From: Pseudomonas sp. 8AS
GTDB lineage: Bacteria; Pseudomonadota; Gammaproteobacteria; Pseudomonadales; Pseudomonadaceae
Reading direction: 5' to 3'
DNA length: 64,000 nt
Assembly (NCBI RefSeq): GCF_902506505.1
Contig: NZ_LR733406.1
Span: forward strand, 2,340,825 to 2,404,824
This document shows, piece by piece, positions 36,709 to 46,092 of this stretch (its first letter is position 1; every line of letters starts with the position of its first letter). A program made the position numbers and the translations under genes. The notes under the pieces are model-generated. The model saw nothing but the letters and a program-made list of their open reading frames with translations, was not told where the DNA came from and did not search any database.

Positions 36709-39700
36709 ATGAAACGCAACATCCTGAGCACCTTGCTGGGCGCCTGGCTGACCATGGTCGGGGCCGTGGCCCACGCAGAAGACATCGACCTGTTTGTTGA
36801 CAATCCGGCCAGTGCCACCGAGGCACCGAATGTGTTGCTGGTGCTGGATAACGGGGCGAATTTTTCCGCCAGCGCCACCTTTCCCTCGTGCCCGGGCGTC
36901 ACGGGCATGGAGGCCATGGCCAATACCACCGGCGGCATCGAGCAATGCGCACTGTACAAGGTGGTCGAGGGGCTTGAGGCCGGCAAGGTCAAGCTGGGGG
37001 TCATGGTGTTCAACGCCAACGGCATGTTTGCCAATTGCCCGGGCGATGACGGTGGCTGCCTGGTCTATCCGATCACCGAGATGACCGAGACCAACAAGAC
37101 CGCCATGCTGGCCTGGATCAAGAGCTGGAAGACTTCCGGCAGCACCGACGCCACCACGCTCAACATCAAATCCAACAACAACAAGAACGGTGCGGTGATG
37201 CAGGAGGCCTGGGCGCTGTTTGCCGGGCGTATGGGGCTGTCGGGGCGCGACTACACGGAGTCGAGGCCCGAAGGCTCGTGCGGCAAGAACTATGTGATCT
37301 TCGTCGGCAACTCCTACAACAACTCGGGCAATCCGGGCGAGGGCGGCAATGTCAGCCCGAAATCCGCGCTGGAAGGGATCCTGAGCGGTAGCTCGGCGGC
37401 GATGAATGCCTTCCCCGCGGCCACCACGGTGCAGAAAACCACCCTCACCGGGCCGTTGCCGGTGAGTTGCGAAGGCGGCGGCTCCTTCACCTTCAGTGGC
37501 AGCAACCAGGAAAACAAAGGCTGGTATGCCGATGAATGGGTGCGCTACATGCATTCGCAGAATATCGTCACCTATTCCATCGGCCTGCTGAGCAACGCCT
37601 GCAAGAAGGAATACGAAGCCCTGATGAAAAGCATGGGTGACGAGAAGAACGGCGGCGGCAAATACTTCCCCACCACCGACTTCTCCACCCTGGTGACGGC
37701 CTTCAACACTGCCCTGAGCGAGATCCAGTCGGTCAACAGCGTATTCGCCTCGGTCAGCCTGCCGGTCAGCGTCAATACCCAGGGTACCTACCTCAACCAG
37801 GTCTTCGTCGGGATGTTCCGCCCCGATGGTGGGGGCAATCCGCGCTGGCACGGCAATCTCAAGCAGTACAAGCTCGGCTTTCTCGATGGCTCGCTGAAAC
37901 TGCTCGATGCCGATGGTGCTTCGGCAATCTCCAGTGGCGAGAGTGGCTTTCTCGCCGAATGCGGGCGCAGCTTCTGGACGCCGGCGAAAGCCGACGCCAG
38001 CAGCCACCTGTACTGGACCAGCCTGACCGAGGCCAACTGCCCCCCAGCGTTTCCTGCCGCCGCCGAGACACCCGATGGCAACATGGTGGAAAAGGGCGGG
38101 CAGGGCTACAAGCTGCGGGCACTCACGCCCAGCTCCCGCAACGTGCTGACCTGCGGCAGCACCTGCACGACAACGCTGGCCGACTTCAACAGTGGCAATG
38201 CGGGTATCAGCAAGGCGGCACTCGGCAATGCCGCGATGACCGACGCCGAGCGCGTTACCCTGATCGACTGGGCGCGGGGCCTGAACAGCGACGGTGAGCA
38301 GATCGGTACGCTGACCACGGCCGATGCCAAGCTCAAGATGCGACCGTCGTCCCACGGCGATGTGGTGCACTCCCGCCCGGTAGCGATCAACTTCGCTGCC
38401 ACGGACAGCGATCCGCCTAAGGTGGTGGTCTTCTACGGCGCCAACGATGGCATGTTGCGCGCGGTAAACGGCAACCGTGAAGATGGCGCGGTGGTTGGCG
38501 GCAAAAACCCCGGCGAGGAGCTGTGGTCTTTCGTTGCGCCGGAGTCCTATGGCCTGTTCACGCGCCTTAAGGCCAATGCTCCGATCATCAAGTTCAGCAA
38601 CGTCACGGCGGCCACGGCCACGCCCAAGGACTATGGCTTCGACGGGCCTATCACCGCCTACAAGGCCACCAGCTCGGCCTGGGTATTCGCCACCATGCGC
38701 CGGGGCGGGCGCATGCTTTATGCCTTCGACGTGCCCAGCGCCTCGCCGCAGAACCCGAGCTTGAAGTGGCGGATCGGTTGCCCGAACCAGGACAACGATA
38801 CCGGTTGCACCGCGGGCCTCGAGGGCATCGGCCAGACCTGGGGCGTGCCGGAAGTCGTCAAGGCCGCCGGCCACCTGACAGGCTCGACCCTCAAGCCTCT
38901 GCTGCTCATGGGGGGCGGCTATGACCGCTGCGAGGATGCCGATCCGGCGACCTGCACGGCGGACAGCAAGGGCCATGCGGTCTATGTGCTGGATGCCGAG
39001 ACAGGTACGCGCCTGAACACCCTGGCCACCGATGGTTCGGTGATCGGCGACATCTCGGCGGTCAAGGACAGCACCGGCCTGCTGCAGTTCGCCTATGCGG
39101 CCGATACCCGCGGCAACGTCTATCGCATCTCCGGTGCTGAAAATGCCCCGATAGGTAGCGTGGCGCCAGCCTCCTGGATCATCACTAAAATCGCCAGCCT
39201 GGGCGGAACGGGTGCCAGTGCCCGCAAGTTTATGTTCGGCCCGGATGTGGTCGCCGACGCCTCTGGGTACTACCTGCTGCTGGGTTCCGGTGATCGCGAG
39301 AAGCCGGTTAGCGATTACCCGAATGCCGCGCTCGTGCAGAATTACTTCTTCGCGCTGAGGGATCAGCCGCTCAACAGCAGCTGGCTGTCCGAGGAAGCCA
39401 CCACCAACTGCGTTGGCGCTTCGGTGTTGTGTCTGGACTCGTTGCTGCCAATCACCGATGCCACGCCGACCTCGACGTCGCTGGCGGCCAAGAAGGGCTG
39501 GTACCTGCAGTTGGAGCCAACCGAACAGGTGGTGACCTCGGCGCTGACCTTCTTTGGTCAGGTCAACTTCAGCACTCACCAGCCTGACACTGGACTGTTG
39601 ACTGGCAGTTGTTCGGCCAAGCTGGGTGAAACCCGGGTTTATAGCGTCAACTTCCGTAATGCCGAGGGCAATGACGGCCAGCGCTTTACCGATGTGGTCG

Positions 39701-39870
39701 GTGATGGTCTGCCGCCTTCCGCGGTGGGCGGCCTGGTGACGCTCGACGATGGCACCACGGTACCGTTCTGCATCGGCTGCAGCGACCGCCCGCTGGAAGG
39801 TTCCGAGCCGCCCCTGCCGCCATCGGCCGTACAGCCCAAGGCCCGGGTCTTCTGGAATATCGAGCAATGA
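36709..39870 (+). CDS. pilY1: PilY1-type pilus tip adhesin
   Basis: 1053 residues. The signal peptide MKRNILSTLLGAWLTMVGAVAHA is cleaved before EDIDLF. The N-terminal half resembles a von Willebrand A-like domain (VLLVLDNGANFS; SCGKNYVIFVGNSYNNSGNP) and the C-terminal half is the PilC/PilY1 beta-propeller (VVVFYGANDGMLRAVNGNRE; EELWSFVAPE; CPNQDNDTGCTAGLEGIGQT). A Ca-binding DxDxD loop could not be located with confidence. The start is the second Met, preceded by GAGGAG; an upstream ATG overlapping pilX would add 11 non-signal residues. It promotes pilus extension and surface sensing in P. aeruginosa. Confidence 0.9.
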   Translation: MKRNILSTLLGAWLTMVGAVAHAEDIDLFVDNPASATEAPNVLLVLDNGANFSASATFPSCPGVTGMEAMANTTGGIEQCALYKVVEGLEAGKVKLGVMVFNANGMFANCPGDDGGCLVYPITEMTETNKTAMLAWIKSWKTSGSTDATTLNIKSNNNKNGAVMQEAWALFAGRMGLSGRDYTESRPEGSCGKNYVIFVGNSYNNSGNPGEGGNVSPKSALEGILSGSSAAMNAFPAATTVQKTTLTGPLPVSCEGGGSFTFSGSNQENKGWYADEWVRYMHSQNIVTYSIGLLSNACKKEYEALMKSMGDEKNGGGKYFPTTDFSTLVTAFNTALSEIQSVNSVFASVSLPVSVNTQGTYLNQVFVGMFRPDGGGNPRWHGNLKQYKLGFLDGSLKLLDADGASAISSGESGFLAECGRSFWTPAKADASSHLYWTSLTEANCPPAFPAAAETPDGNMVEKGGQGYKLRALTPSSRNVLTCGSTCTTTLADFNSGNAGISKAALGNAAMTDAERVTLIDWARGLNSDGEQIGTLTTADAKLKMRPSSHGDVVHSRPVAINFAATDSDPPKVVVFYGANDGMLRAVNGNREDGAVVGGKNPGEELWSFVAPESYGLFTRLKANAPIIKFSNVTAATATPKDYGFDGPITAYKATSSAWVFATMRRGGRMLYAFDVPSASPQNPSLKWRIGCPNQDNDTGCTAGLEGIGQTWGVPEVVKAAGHLTGSTLKPLLLMGGGYDRCEDADPATCTADSKGHAVYVLDAETGTRLNTLATDGSVIGDISAVKDSTGLLQFAYAADTRGNVYRISGAENAPIGSVAPASWIITKIASLGGTGASARKFMFGPDVVADASGYYLLLGSGDREKPVSDYPNAALVQNYFFALRDQPLNSSWLSEEATTNCVGASVLCLDSLLPITDATPTSTSLAAKKGWYLQLEPTEQVVTSALTFFGQVNFSTHQPDTGLLTGSCSAKLGETRVYSVNFRNAEGNDGQRFTDVVGDGLPPSAVGGLVTLDDGTTVPFCIGCSDRPLEGSEPPLPPSAVQPKARVFWNIEQ

Positions 39871-40397
39871 GGCGGCGGGGGCAGTGCGTCTCGAACGGTG
39901 CCGGCGGACGAGGCTTTACCCTGGTCGAGCTGATGGTCGCCCTGGCGATTCTGGCGGTCTTAGCTGCCATCGCCATCCCTGCCTTCTCGGAAATGACGCT
40001 GAGCAGCAGGTTGCGCGCGCACGCCAATGCCCTGACGGCGGGCGTGGTGCTGGCGCGTAGCGAGGCGATCAAGCGCAATCAGGTGGTGCGCTTGTGTGCC
40101 TCGGATGACGGTGCTGCCTGTGCCAGCACAGCGACCTCCTGGGGCAACGGTTGGATTGTGCTTAGTGCTGGCAATGAGGTGATCTCACGGCACGCGGGGA
40201 TGCCGAGCGGTTATCTGAATATCGCGACGGTGGCCAGCGTGTCTTTCCAGCCCAGTGGGACGGGCGCGACGGTGGCCACCTTCAAACTGTGTCGGGCAAC
40301 ACCGAGCGTCGGCAGCCAGGAGCGGGTGATCGAAGTAAGTGCTACCGGGCGACCTTCGGTCAGCAAGACCAATACCTCTACCTGCGTCAGCAGCTGA
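39867..40397 (+). CDS. FimT/FimU-type minor pseudopilin (GspH family)
   Basis: 176 residues. A long prepilin leader ends in GGRG, cleaved before F17, with Glu5 at E21 (GFTLVELMVALAILAVLAAI). The GspH/FimT domain follows (ARSEAIKRNQVVRLCASDDG; GNGWIVLSAGNEV; CRATPSVGSQERVIEVSATG). It overlaps the pilY1 stop by 4 bases. In P. aeruginosa fimU/fimT lead the operon; here the gene is last. FimU versus FimT cannot be separated by eye. Confidence 0.85.
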   Translation: MRRRGQCVSNGAGGRGFTLVELMVALAILAVLAAIAIPAFSEMTLSSRLRAHANALTAGVVLARSEAIKRNQVVRLCASDDGAACASTATSWGNGWIVLSAGNEVISRHAGMPSGYLNIATVASVSFQPSGTGATVATFKLCRATPSVGSQERVIEVSATGRPSVSKTNTSTCVSS

Positions 40398-40414
40398 TTC
40401 CTTCCATGCAATGA

Positions 40415-40434
40415 CCCCGCTCCGTGGAGCGGGG
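40415..40434. terminator. hairpin between convergent fimT-type gene and metG
   Basis: CCCCGCTCC-GT-GGAGCGGGG, very stable but without a T-run; likely marks the end of both transcripts. Confidence 0.5.
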
Positions 40435-40444
40435 GATTGCCCTC

Positions 40445-42487
40445 TTACTTGACCCGCTGCCCTGGCTTGGCGCCGCTGTCCGGGCTGAGCAGGTAGATTT
40501 CCTCGCCGCCGGGGCCGGCGGCCAGGACCATGCCTTCGGATACGCCGAACTTCATCTTGCGCGCGGCCAGGTTGGCCACGTACAGGGTCAGGCGGCCTTC
40601 CAGCTTGCTCGGGTCCGGGTAGGCGCTCTTGATGCCGCTGAACACGTTGCGCTTCTCGTCGCCGATATCCAGGGTCAGGCGCAGCAGCTTGTCGGCGCCC
40701 TCGACGAACTCGCACTTCTCGATCAGGGCGATGCGCAGGTCCACGGCGGCGAAGGCGTCGAAGGCGATCTCGGCGGCCAATGGGTCTTTCACCAGCTCGC
40801 CGTTGCCAGCCGGGGCGGCCGGCGCGTCGGTGGCGGCCAGGTCTTCCTTGGAGGCTGCAGTCATGGCCTCGATCTTCGCCGGCTCGATGCGGGTCAGCAG
40901 CGGGTTGAACGGGTTCAGCTGGTGGTTGGCCAGCGGCGTGGCCAGGTCGGTCCAGCTCAGCGGGGCGACATTGAGGAAGGCCTCGGCGTCGGCGGCCAGT
41001 TTCGGCAGCACCGGCTTGAGCAGGATCACCAGCTGGCGGAACAGGTTGACGCCCAGGGCACAGATTTCCTGCACCTCGGCCTGCTTGCCTTCGACCTTGT
41101 TCAGCGCCCACGGCGCCTTGTCGGCGATCCAGGCGTTGGCGCGGTCGGCCAGGGCCATGGTTTCGCGCATGGCACGGGAGAAGTCGCGGGCTTCATAGGC
41201 CTCGGCGATGCTCGGCGCGGCGGCCTGGAAGGCGGCCCACAGTTCCGGCTCGGGGTTGGCGTCTACAAGAACCCCATTGTTGCCCTTGTGGATAAAACCG
41301 GCGCAGCGGCTGGCGATGTTGACCACCTTGCCGACCAGATCCGAGTTGACCTTCTGCACGAAGTCCTCGAGGTTCAGGTCCAGATCATCCACGCCGCGGC
41401 CCAGCTTGCTGGCGTAGTAGTAGCGCAGGTACTCGGGGTTCAGGTGATCGAGATAAGTCCTGGCCTTGATAAAGGTGCCGCGCGACTTGGACATCTTCTG
41501 CCCGTTCACCGTCAGGTAGCCGTGCACGTTGACGCCGGTCGGCTTGCGGTAGCCGGCGCCTTCGAGCATGGCCGGCCAGAACAGGGCGTGGAAGTTGACG
41601 ATGTCCTTGCCGATGAAGTGGTACAGCTCGGCGCTCGAATCCTTGTTCCAGAAGGCGTCGAAGTCCAGCTCCGGGCGCCGCGAACACAGGTTCTTGAAGC
41701 TGGCCATGTAGCCGATCGGCGCGTCCAGCCAGACGTAGAAGTACTTGCCCGGCTCGTCGGGAATCTCGAAGCCGAAGTACGGCGCGTCGCGGGAAATGTC
41801 CCACTCCTGCAGGCCGCCATCCAGCCACTCGGCGATCTTGTTGGCCACGGCGTCCTGTAGCGTGCCGCTGCGGGTCCAGGTCTTCAGCATGGCCTCGAAG
41901 TCGGGCAGCTTGAAGAAGAAGTGCTTGGAGTCGCGCAGCACCGGCACGGCGCCGGAGATGGCCGAACGCGGGTTCTTCAGCTCGGTGGGCTCGTAGGTGG
42001 CGCCGCATTTCTCGCAGTTGTCGCCGTACTGGTCTTCGGCCGCGCACTTCGGGCAGGTGCCCTTGATGAAGCGGTCGGCGAGGAACATGCCCTTCTCGGG
42101 GTCGAAGTACTGGGTCACCGAACGGGTGGCGATATGCCCGGCATCACGCAGCTTGAGGTAGATGCCGGTGGCCAGCTCGCGGTTTTCCTCGGCGTGGGTC
42201 GAGTGGAAGTTGTCGAAGTCGACCAGAAAGTCGGCGAAGTCGGCGCTGTGCTCGGCCTGCACGTTGGCGATCAGCTGTTCCGGGGTGATGCCTTCCTTTT
42301 CCGCGCGCAGCATGATCGCCGAGCCGTGGGCATCGTCGGCGCAGACGTAGATGCACTGGTTGCCGCGCAGCTTCTGGAAGCGCACCCACATGTCGGTCTG
42401 GATGTATTCGAGCATGTGGCCAAGGTGAATCGAGCCGTTGGCGTAGGGCAGGGCGCTGGTAACGAGAATCTTGCGGGCTTCGGACAT
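40445..42487 (-). CDS. metG: methionyl-tRNA synthetase
   Basis: 680 residues. Class I signature HLGH at residues 21-24, zinc knuckle [18 protein letters not shown], catalytic loop KMSKSRGTF near 330, and a C-terminal tRNA-binding OB domain ([35 protein letters not shown]). MetRS1-type with appended dimerisation domain, as in E. coli. The start is the ATG of [10 protein letters not shown]; an in-frame extension upstream lacks homology. It is divergent from apbC, as in many Pseudomonas genomes. Confidence 0.97.
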   Translation of the reverse strand: MSEARKILVTSALPYANGSIHLGHMLEYIQTDMWVRFQKLRGNQCIYVCADDAHGSAIMLRAEKEGITPEQLIANVQAEHSADFADFLVDFDNFHSTHAEENRELATGIYLKLRDAGHIATRSVTQYFDPEKGMFLADRFIKGTCPKCAAEDQYGDNCEKCGATYEPTELKNPRSAISGAVPVLRDSKHFFFKLPDFEAMLKTWTRSGTLQDAVANKIAEWLDGGLQEWDISRDAPYFGFEIPDEPGKYFYVWLDAPIGYMASFKNLCSRRPELDFDAFWNKDSSAELYHFIGKDIVNFHALFWPAMLEGAGYRKPTGVNVHGYLTVNGQKMSKSRGTFIKARTYLDHLNPEYLRYYYASKLGRGVDDLDLNLEDFVQKVNSDLVGKVVNIASRCAGFIHKGNNGVLVDANPEPELWAAFQAAAPSIAEAYEARDFSRAMRETMALADRANAWIADKAPWALNKVEGKQAEVQEICALGVNLFRQLVILLKPVLPKLAADAEAFLNVAPLSWTDLATPLANHQLNPFNPLLTRIEPAKIEAMTAASKEDLAATDAPAAPAGNGELVKDPLAAEIAFDAFAAVDLRIALIEKCEFVEGADKLLRLTLDIGDEKRNVFSGIKSAYPDPSKLEGRLTLYVANLAARKMKFGVSEGMVLAAGPGGEEIYLLSPDSGAKPGQRVK

Positions 42488-42600
42488 GATGATCGGCTGC
42501 ACTGGTGTTACGAGGGAAGCCGGCAACTATATAGGCGCGGCGGTTTTTTTTCACCCGTGGCGGCTGTCAGCGGTAGGGACGAGCACAGGCAGTGCAGAAG

Positions 42601-42625
42601 CATCGCCAGCAAGCTGGCTCCTACA
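42601..42625. repeat. single REP element
   Basis: CATCGCCAGCAAGCTGGCTCCTACA (25 bases; no more than half shown elsewhere) is one arm of the same palindrome found paired at 11199-11271 and 43787-43855. It lies between divergent metG and apbC. Confidence 0.8.
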
Positions 42626-42682
42626 ACAGTCTTGCTGGGGTAAGATGCCTGCCTGTTTTGCTCAGCCTTTCGGAGTTGCCCC

Positions 42683-43777
42683 ATGAGCGCCGTTACCCGC
42701 CAAGTGGTCGAAGCGACCCTGCGCCAGTTCACCGATCCCAACCTCAACCAGGACCCCGTGTCCGCCGGCTGCCTGCGTGAAGTCGCTATCGACGGCGGCA
42801 AGGTTCGCGTGCGCCTGCAGCTGGGCTACGCCGCCGGGCTGTTCAAGAACGGCTGGGCGCAGATGCTGCAGATGGCCCTGGAAGGGGTCGACGGCATCGA
42901 CAGCGCCAAGGTCGAGGTCGATTGCGTGATCGAGGCGCACAAGGCCCAGGCCCAGGTGCCGGCGCTGGCCAACGTGAAGAACATCATCGCCGTGGCTTCC
43001 GGCAAGGGCGGCGTGGGCAAGTCCACCACCGCGGCCAACCTGGCCCTGGCCCTGGCCCGCGAAGGCGCGCGGGTCGGCATTCTCGATGCGGACATCTACG
43101 GCCCCAGCCAGGGCATCATGTTCGGCATCGCCGAAGGCACCCGGCCGAAAGTGCGCGACGAGAAGTTCTTCGTGCCGCTGGAGGCCCATGGCGTGCAGGT
43201 CATGTCGATGGCCTTCCTCACCGACGACAGCACCCCGGTGGTGTGGCGCGGGCCGATGGTTTCCGGCGCGCTGCTGCAGCTGATCACCCAGACCGCCTGG
43301 GACAACCTCGACTACCTGGTGGTAGACATGCCGCCGGGCACCGGCGACATCCAGCTGACCCTGGCGCAGAAGGTGCCGGTGGCCGGCGCGGTGATCGTCA
43401 CCACCCCGCAGGACCTGGCCCTGCTGGATGCGCGCAAGGGCGTGGAGATGTTCCGCAAGGTCAACATCCCGGTACTCGGCGTGGTGGAAAACATGGCCGT
43501 GCACATCTGCTCCAACTGCGGCCATGCCGAGCACCTGTTCGGCGAAGGCGGCGGCGAGAAGCTGGCCAGCCAGTACGGCGTCGACCTGCTGGCTTCGCTG
43601 CCGCTGTCGATGGCCATCCGCCTGCAGTCGGACGGCGGCAAGCCGACCACCATCGCCGACCCGGAAAGCCAGATCGCCATGATCTATCAGGAAATGGCCC
43701 GTTGTGTCGGCGCGCGCATCGCCCAGAGCGGCTTGGGTGCCAGTGTCATGCCCAATATCGAAATCAGCGACGATTAA
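42683..43777 (+). CDS. apbC: Mrp/ApbC iron-sulfur cluster carrier ATPase
   Basis: 364 residues. An N-terminal MIP18/DUF59-like domain (QVVEATLRQFTDPNLNQDPV) precedes a deviant Walker A ASGKGGVGKSTTAANLALAL near 105 and DADIYGPSQG. A CxxC pair for the bridging cluster is HICSNCGHAEH near 276-279. Mrp/ApbC proteins bind and transfer Fe-S clusters to apoproteins. The ATG at MSAVTRQVVE follows CGGAG. Divergent neighbour metG is the common Pseudomonas arrangement. Confidence 0.93.
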   Translation: MSAVTRQVVEATLRQFTDPNLNQDPVSAGCLREVAIDGGKVRVRLQLGYAAGLFKNGWAQMLQMALEGVDGIDSAKVEVDCVIEAHKAQAQVPALANVKNIIAVASGKGGVGKSTTAANLALALAREGARVGILDADIYGPSQGIMFGIAEGTRPKVRDEKFFVPLEAHGVQVMSMAFLTDDSTPVVWRGPMVSGALLQLITQTAWDNLDYLVVDMPPGTGDIQLTLAQKVPVAGAVIVTTPQDLALLDARKGVEMFRKVNIPVLGVVENMAVHICSNCGHAEHLFGEGGGEKLASQYGVDLLASLPLSMAIRLQSDGGKPTTIADPESQIAMIYQEMARCVGARIAQSGLGASVMPNIEISDD

Positions 43778-43786
43778 TGCCGCTCT

Positions 43787-43855
43787 TGTAGGAGCCAGCT
43801 TGCTGGCGATTTCAGGGCTTACCGAGCACTGATCGCCAGCAAGCTGGCTCCTACG
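43787..43855. repeat. REP palindrome pair
   Basis: TTGTAGGAGCCAGCTTGCTG with its inverted partner GCCAGCAAGCTGGCTCCTAC around a 28-base spacer, between apbC and dcd. Confidence 0.88.
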
Positions 43856-43939
43856 GACGAGGGGCCTTTGAACCGGGCCTTGCCTCCCGGTAAGATGCGC
43901 GCTCAGTTTTTCACCACACCTTGAGTCAGGACGCCCGCC

Positions 43940-44506
43940 ATGAGCATCAAATCGGACAAGTGGATTCGCCGCATGGCCCAGGAACACGGGATGATCGAAC
44001 CCTTCGTCGAGCGCCAGGTGCGCACCGAAGGCGCCGAGCGCCTGATTTCCTACGGGGTTTCCAGCTACGGCTACGACGTGCGCTGCGCCGACGAGTTCAA
44101 GGTGTTCACCAACATCCACTCGGCCACCGTCGACCCGAAGAACTTCGATGAGAAGAGCTTCGTCGATGTCAAAGGCCCGGTGTGCATCATCCCGCCGAAC
44201 TCCTTCGCCCTGGCCCGCACCGTCGAGTACTTCCGCATCCCGCGCGACGTGCTGACCATCTGCCTGGGCAAGAGCACCTACGCGCGCTGCGGCATCATCG
44301 TCAACGTCACCCCGCTGGAACCCGAGTGGGAAGGCCACGTGACCCTGGAATTCTCCAACACCACCACCCTGCCGGCGAAGATCTACGCCAACGAGGGCGT
44401 GGCGCAGATGCTGTTCCTGCAGTCCGACGAGGCCTGCGAAGTGTCCTACGCCGACCGCGGCGGCAAGTACCAGGGCCAGACCGGCGTGACCCTGCCGAAG
44501 ACCTGA
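43940..44506 (+). CDS. dcd: dCTP deaminase
   Basis: 188 residues: dCTP to dUTP in thymidylate supply. Conserved [40 protein letters not shown], the catalytic Glu region [20 protein letters not shown] and [13 protein letters not shown]. Start [13 protein letters not shown] with CAGGACG upstream. Standard length. Confidence 0.97.
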   Translation: MSIKSDKWIRRMAQEHGMIEPFVERQVRTEGAERLISYGVSSYGYDVRCADEFKVFTNIHSATVDPKNFDEKSFVDVKGPVCIIPPNSFALARTVEYFRIPRDVLTICLGKSTYARCGIIVNVTPLEPEWEGHVTLEFSNTTTLPAKIYANEGVAQMLFLQSDEACEVSYADRGGKYQGQTGVTLPKT

Positions 44507-44521
44507 TCAGCGCCGCTGCTG

Positions 44522-44549
44522 AAAAAGCCGAGCCATTGCTCGGCTTTTT
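44522..44549. terminator. terminator of dcd
   Basis: AAAAAGCCGAGC-CATT-GCTCGGCTTTTT; symmetric A/T flanks allow use from both sides. Confidence 0.88.
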
Positions 44550-44617
44550 CGTTTTCACCCGGTCACCTGCAGCAGGCGATGAGCAGCGGGCTGATCCTGG
44601 TCAGCCTGTGCGGCGCT

Positions 44618-45064
44618 TCAGTTCGATTTCGCTGCTTTGAGCTGCTGGGCGTAGTGTTTGAGCACGTCGCCGAGCGCGGCGGTCATCACAGCGGTGGACA
44701 CGCCGAACATGAGGATGCCGTTGGCCGCCTCCAGGGCGCTGAGCAGTTGCCGCGGCGGGGAGAGCACCAGGTCGCCGTAGCCCAGGGTGGCGAACGTCAC
44801 CCCGGAGAAGTACAGGGCCCGGGCAAAGCTCTCGAATTCGCCGAGTGCGACGAACAGCCAGGCCCAGATGGCCATCTGCAGGAGATTGCCGAGCAGCATC
44901 AGCAGCATCACCAGGCTCAGGATCAGGATGGTGCTGCCGGCCGAGGGCCTGTCCAGGCGGTGCCGATAGTTCACGTAGTGGCGCAGGCTGTAACCGACCG
45001 CCACGGCCTGCAGCAGCAGGCACAGCAGGGTCATGGGCAGACCGATCAGCAGATTGTTCAGCAT
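44618..45064 (-). CDS. two-TM potassium-channel-like protein
   Basis: 148 residues with an extra N-terminal helix (LLIGLPMTLLCLLLQAVAVG), a second helix (ILILSLVMLLMLLGNLLQMA), a pore loop with selectivity-filter-like TFATLGYGDLVLS and a last helix (NGILMFGVSTAVMTAALGDV). The TxGYGD core is that of K+ channels. It overlaps the DUF2955 gene by 7 bases and ends the efflux operon. Tetrameric ion conduction is the family expectation; involvement in efflux is unproven. Confidence 0.8.
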   Translation of the reverse strand: MLNNLLIGLPMTLLCLLLQAVAVGYSLRHYVNYRHRLDRPSAGSTILILSLVMLLMLLGNLLQMAIWAWLFVALGEFESFARALYFSGVTFATLGYGDLVLSPPRQLLSALEAANGILMFGVSTAVMTAALGDVLKHYAQQLKAAKSN

Positions 45065-46092
45065 GGGCTTTCCTCGTTGGAGGTGTTGGCGCGCAGGTCG
45101 ATCAGGTAGACCGCGGCGCAGGCGTACAGGGTGACCAGGATGAACAGGCCCATGCGGATGGCGAAGGCGGTGTAGACATCCTTGCCGGAGGCGCTGTCCT
45201 GCACCGACTGGCCGAGCAGGATGATCAGGGTGACGCAGGTGTTGAGCCAGAAGCCCGGGCTCAGCCGGTTGGCCACCAGCTGGTAGAGCCGCCGCGCCAG
45301 CAGCAGGGCGAACAGCAGCATCAGCAGGAAGAACAGCCACAGGTGCGGCAGGATGCTCAGCAGCGCCCAGAAGGCGATGGCCAGCGCACCACCCAGCAGG
45401 GTCGAGCCGAGCAGCTCGCGGCCGGCATCGCGGGCGCTGGTGCCGCACACCTGCTGGCCGAGGTTGGCCGATTTCATCACCAGCGGCATGTAGCTGGCCG
45501 GGTCGATCAGGGCCAGCAGCCAGGCCGGCAGCACCACCAGCATGGCGCGCAGGGCGATCCAGCTGGCGCGGGCGTGGCCCATGGCCGCGGCTTTGGCGGC
45601 TGGCGCCAGGCCTGCGGGCTCGGGAAACAGCCAGTGGCTGACGGCCACGCACAGGGTGGTCAGCAGCACCGCCTTGCACAGTGCCGCGACCACCTCCTGG
45701 CCGAGGGCCAGGGACGTGGTGCCGGCAGCGGAAACCATGGTCAGGCCGATCACCAGCAGGTTCGAGAGCAGGCCGCTGCCGCCGCGCAGGGCGAAGCGGA
45801 AGCTGAAGAACAGGCCGAGCGCCCCCAGCAGCACGCCGCTGACCGGCGAATGGCGCAGCAGCGGGCTGAGCAGCAGGCCGCTGCCACAGGTCAGGGCGAC
45901 CACCAGGAGCAGGCGCAGGCCGCCCTGGAGCCCCAGCGGCTGGTTGCTCAGCGCCAGCAACACCAACACCAGCAGCGGGGTGAGAAAGGGCAACGGCAGC
46001 GCCAGGCCGAAACCCAGGGCGGTGCCCAGGGCCACGCCGCAGGCCAGGCGCAGGGCGCGTTGCGGGCGGGGATCGGCCATGGGCGCGGGCAT
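45058..46092 (-). CDS. DUF2955 / FUSC-like inner-membrane protein
   Basis: 344 residues, with two blocks of four to five hydrophobic helices separated by a short cytoplasmic part, the architecture of FUSC/AaeB-like transporters. DUF2955 proteins are regularly paired with HlyD adaptors. Visible: LPLPFLTPLLVLVLLALSNQ; IDPASYMPLVMKSANLGQQ; GSTLLGGALAIAFWALLSI. The start (MPAPMADPRPQ) overlaps the HlyD stop (TGATG). Likely the energised inner-membrane component of an aromatic-compound or drug exporter (inference). Confidence 0.78.
   Translation of the reverse strand: MPAPMADPRPQRALRLACGVALGTALGFGLALPLPFLTPLLVLVLLALSNQPLGLQGGLRLLLVVALTCGSGLLLSPLLRHSPVSGVLLGALGLFFSFRFALRGGSGLLSNLLVIGLTMVSAAGTTSLALGQEVVAALCKAVLLTTLCVAVSHWLFPEPAGLAPAAKAAAMGHARASWIALRAMLVVLPAWLLALIDPASYMPLVMKSANLGQQVCGTSARDAGRELLGSTLLGGALAIAFWALLSILPHLWLFFLLMLLFALLLARRLYQLVANRLSPGFWLNTCVTLIILLGQSVQDSASGKDVYTAFAIRMGLFILVTLYACAAVYLIDLRANTSNEESPC

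Noticed and set aside
36436..39867. 1143-codon open frame antisense to pilY1
   Set aside because: High-GC antisense shadow: low-complexity His/Gly/Val/Ala-rich protein, no ribosome site, and fully covered by a gene with signal peptide and conserved domains.
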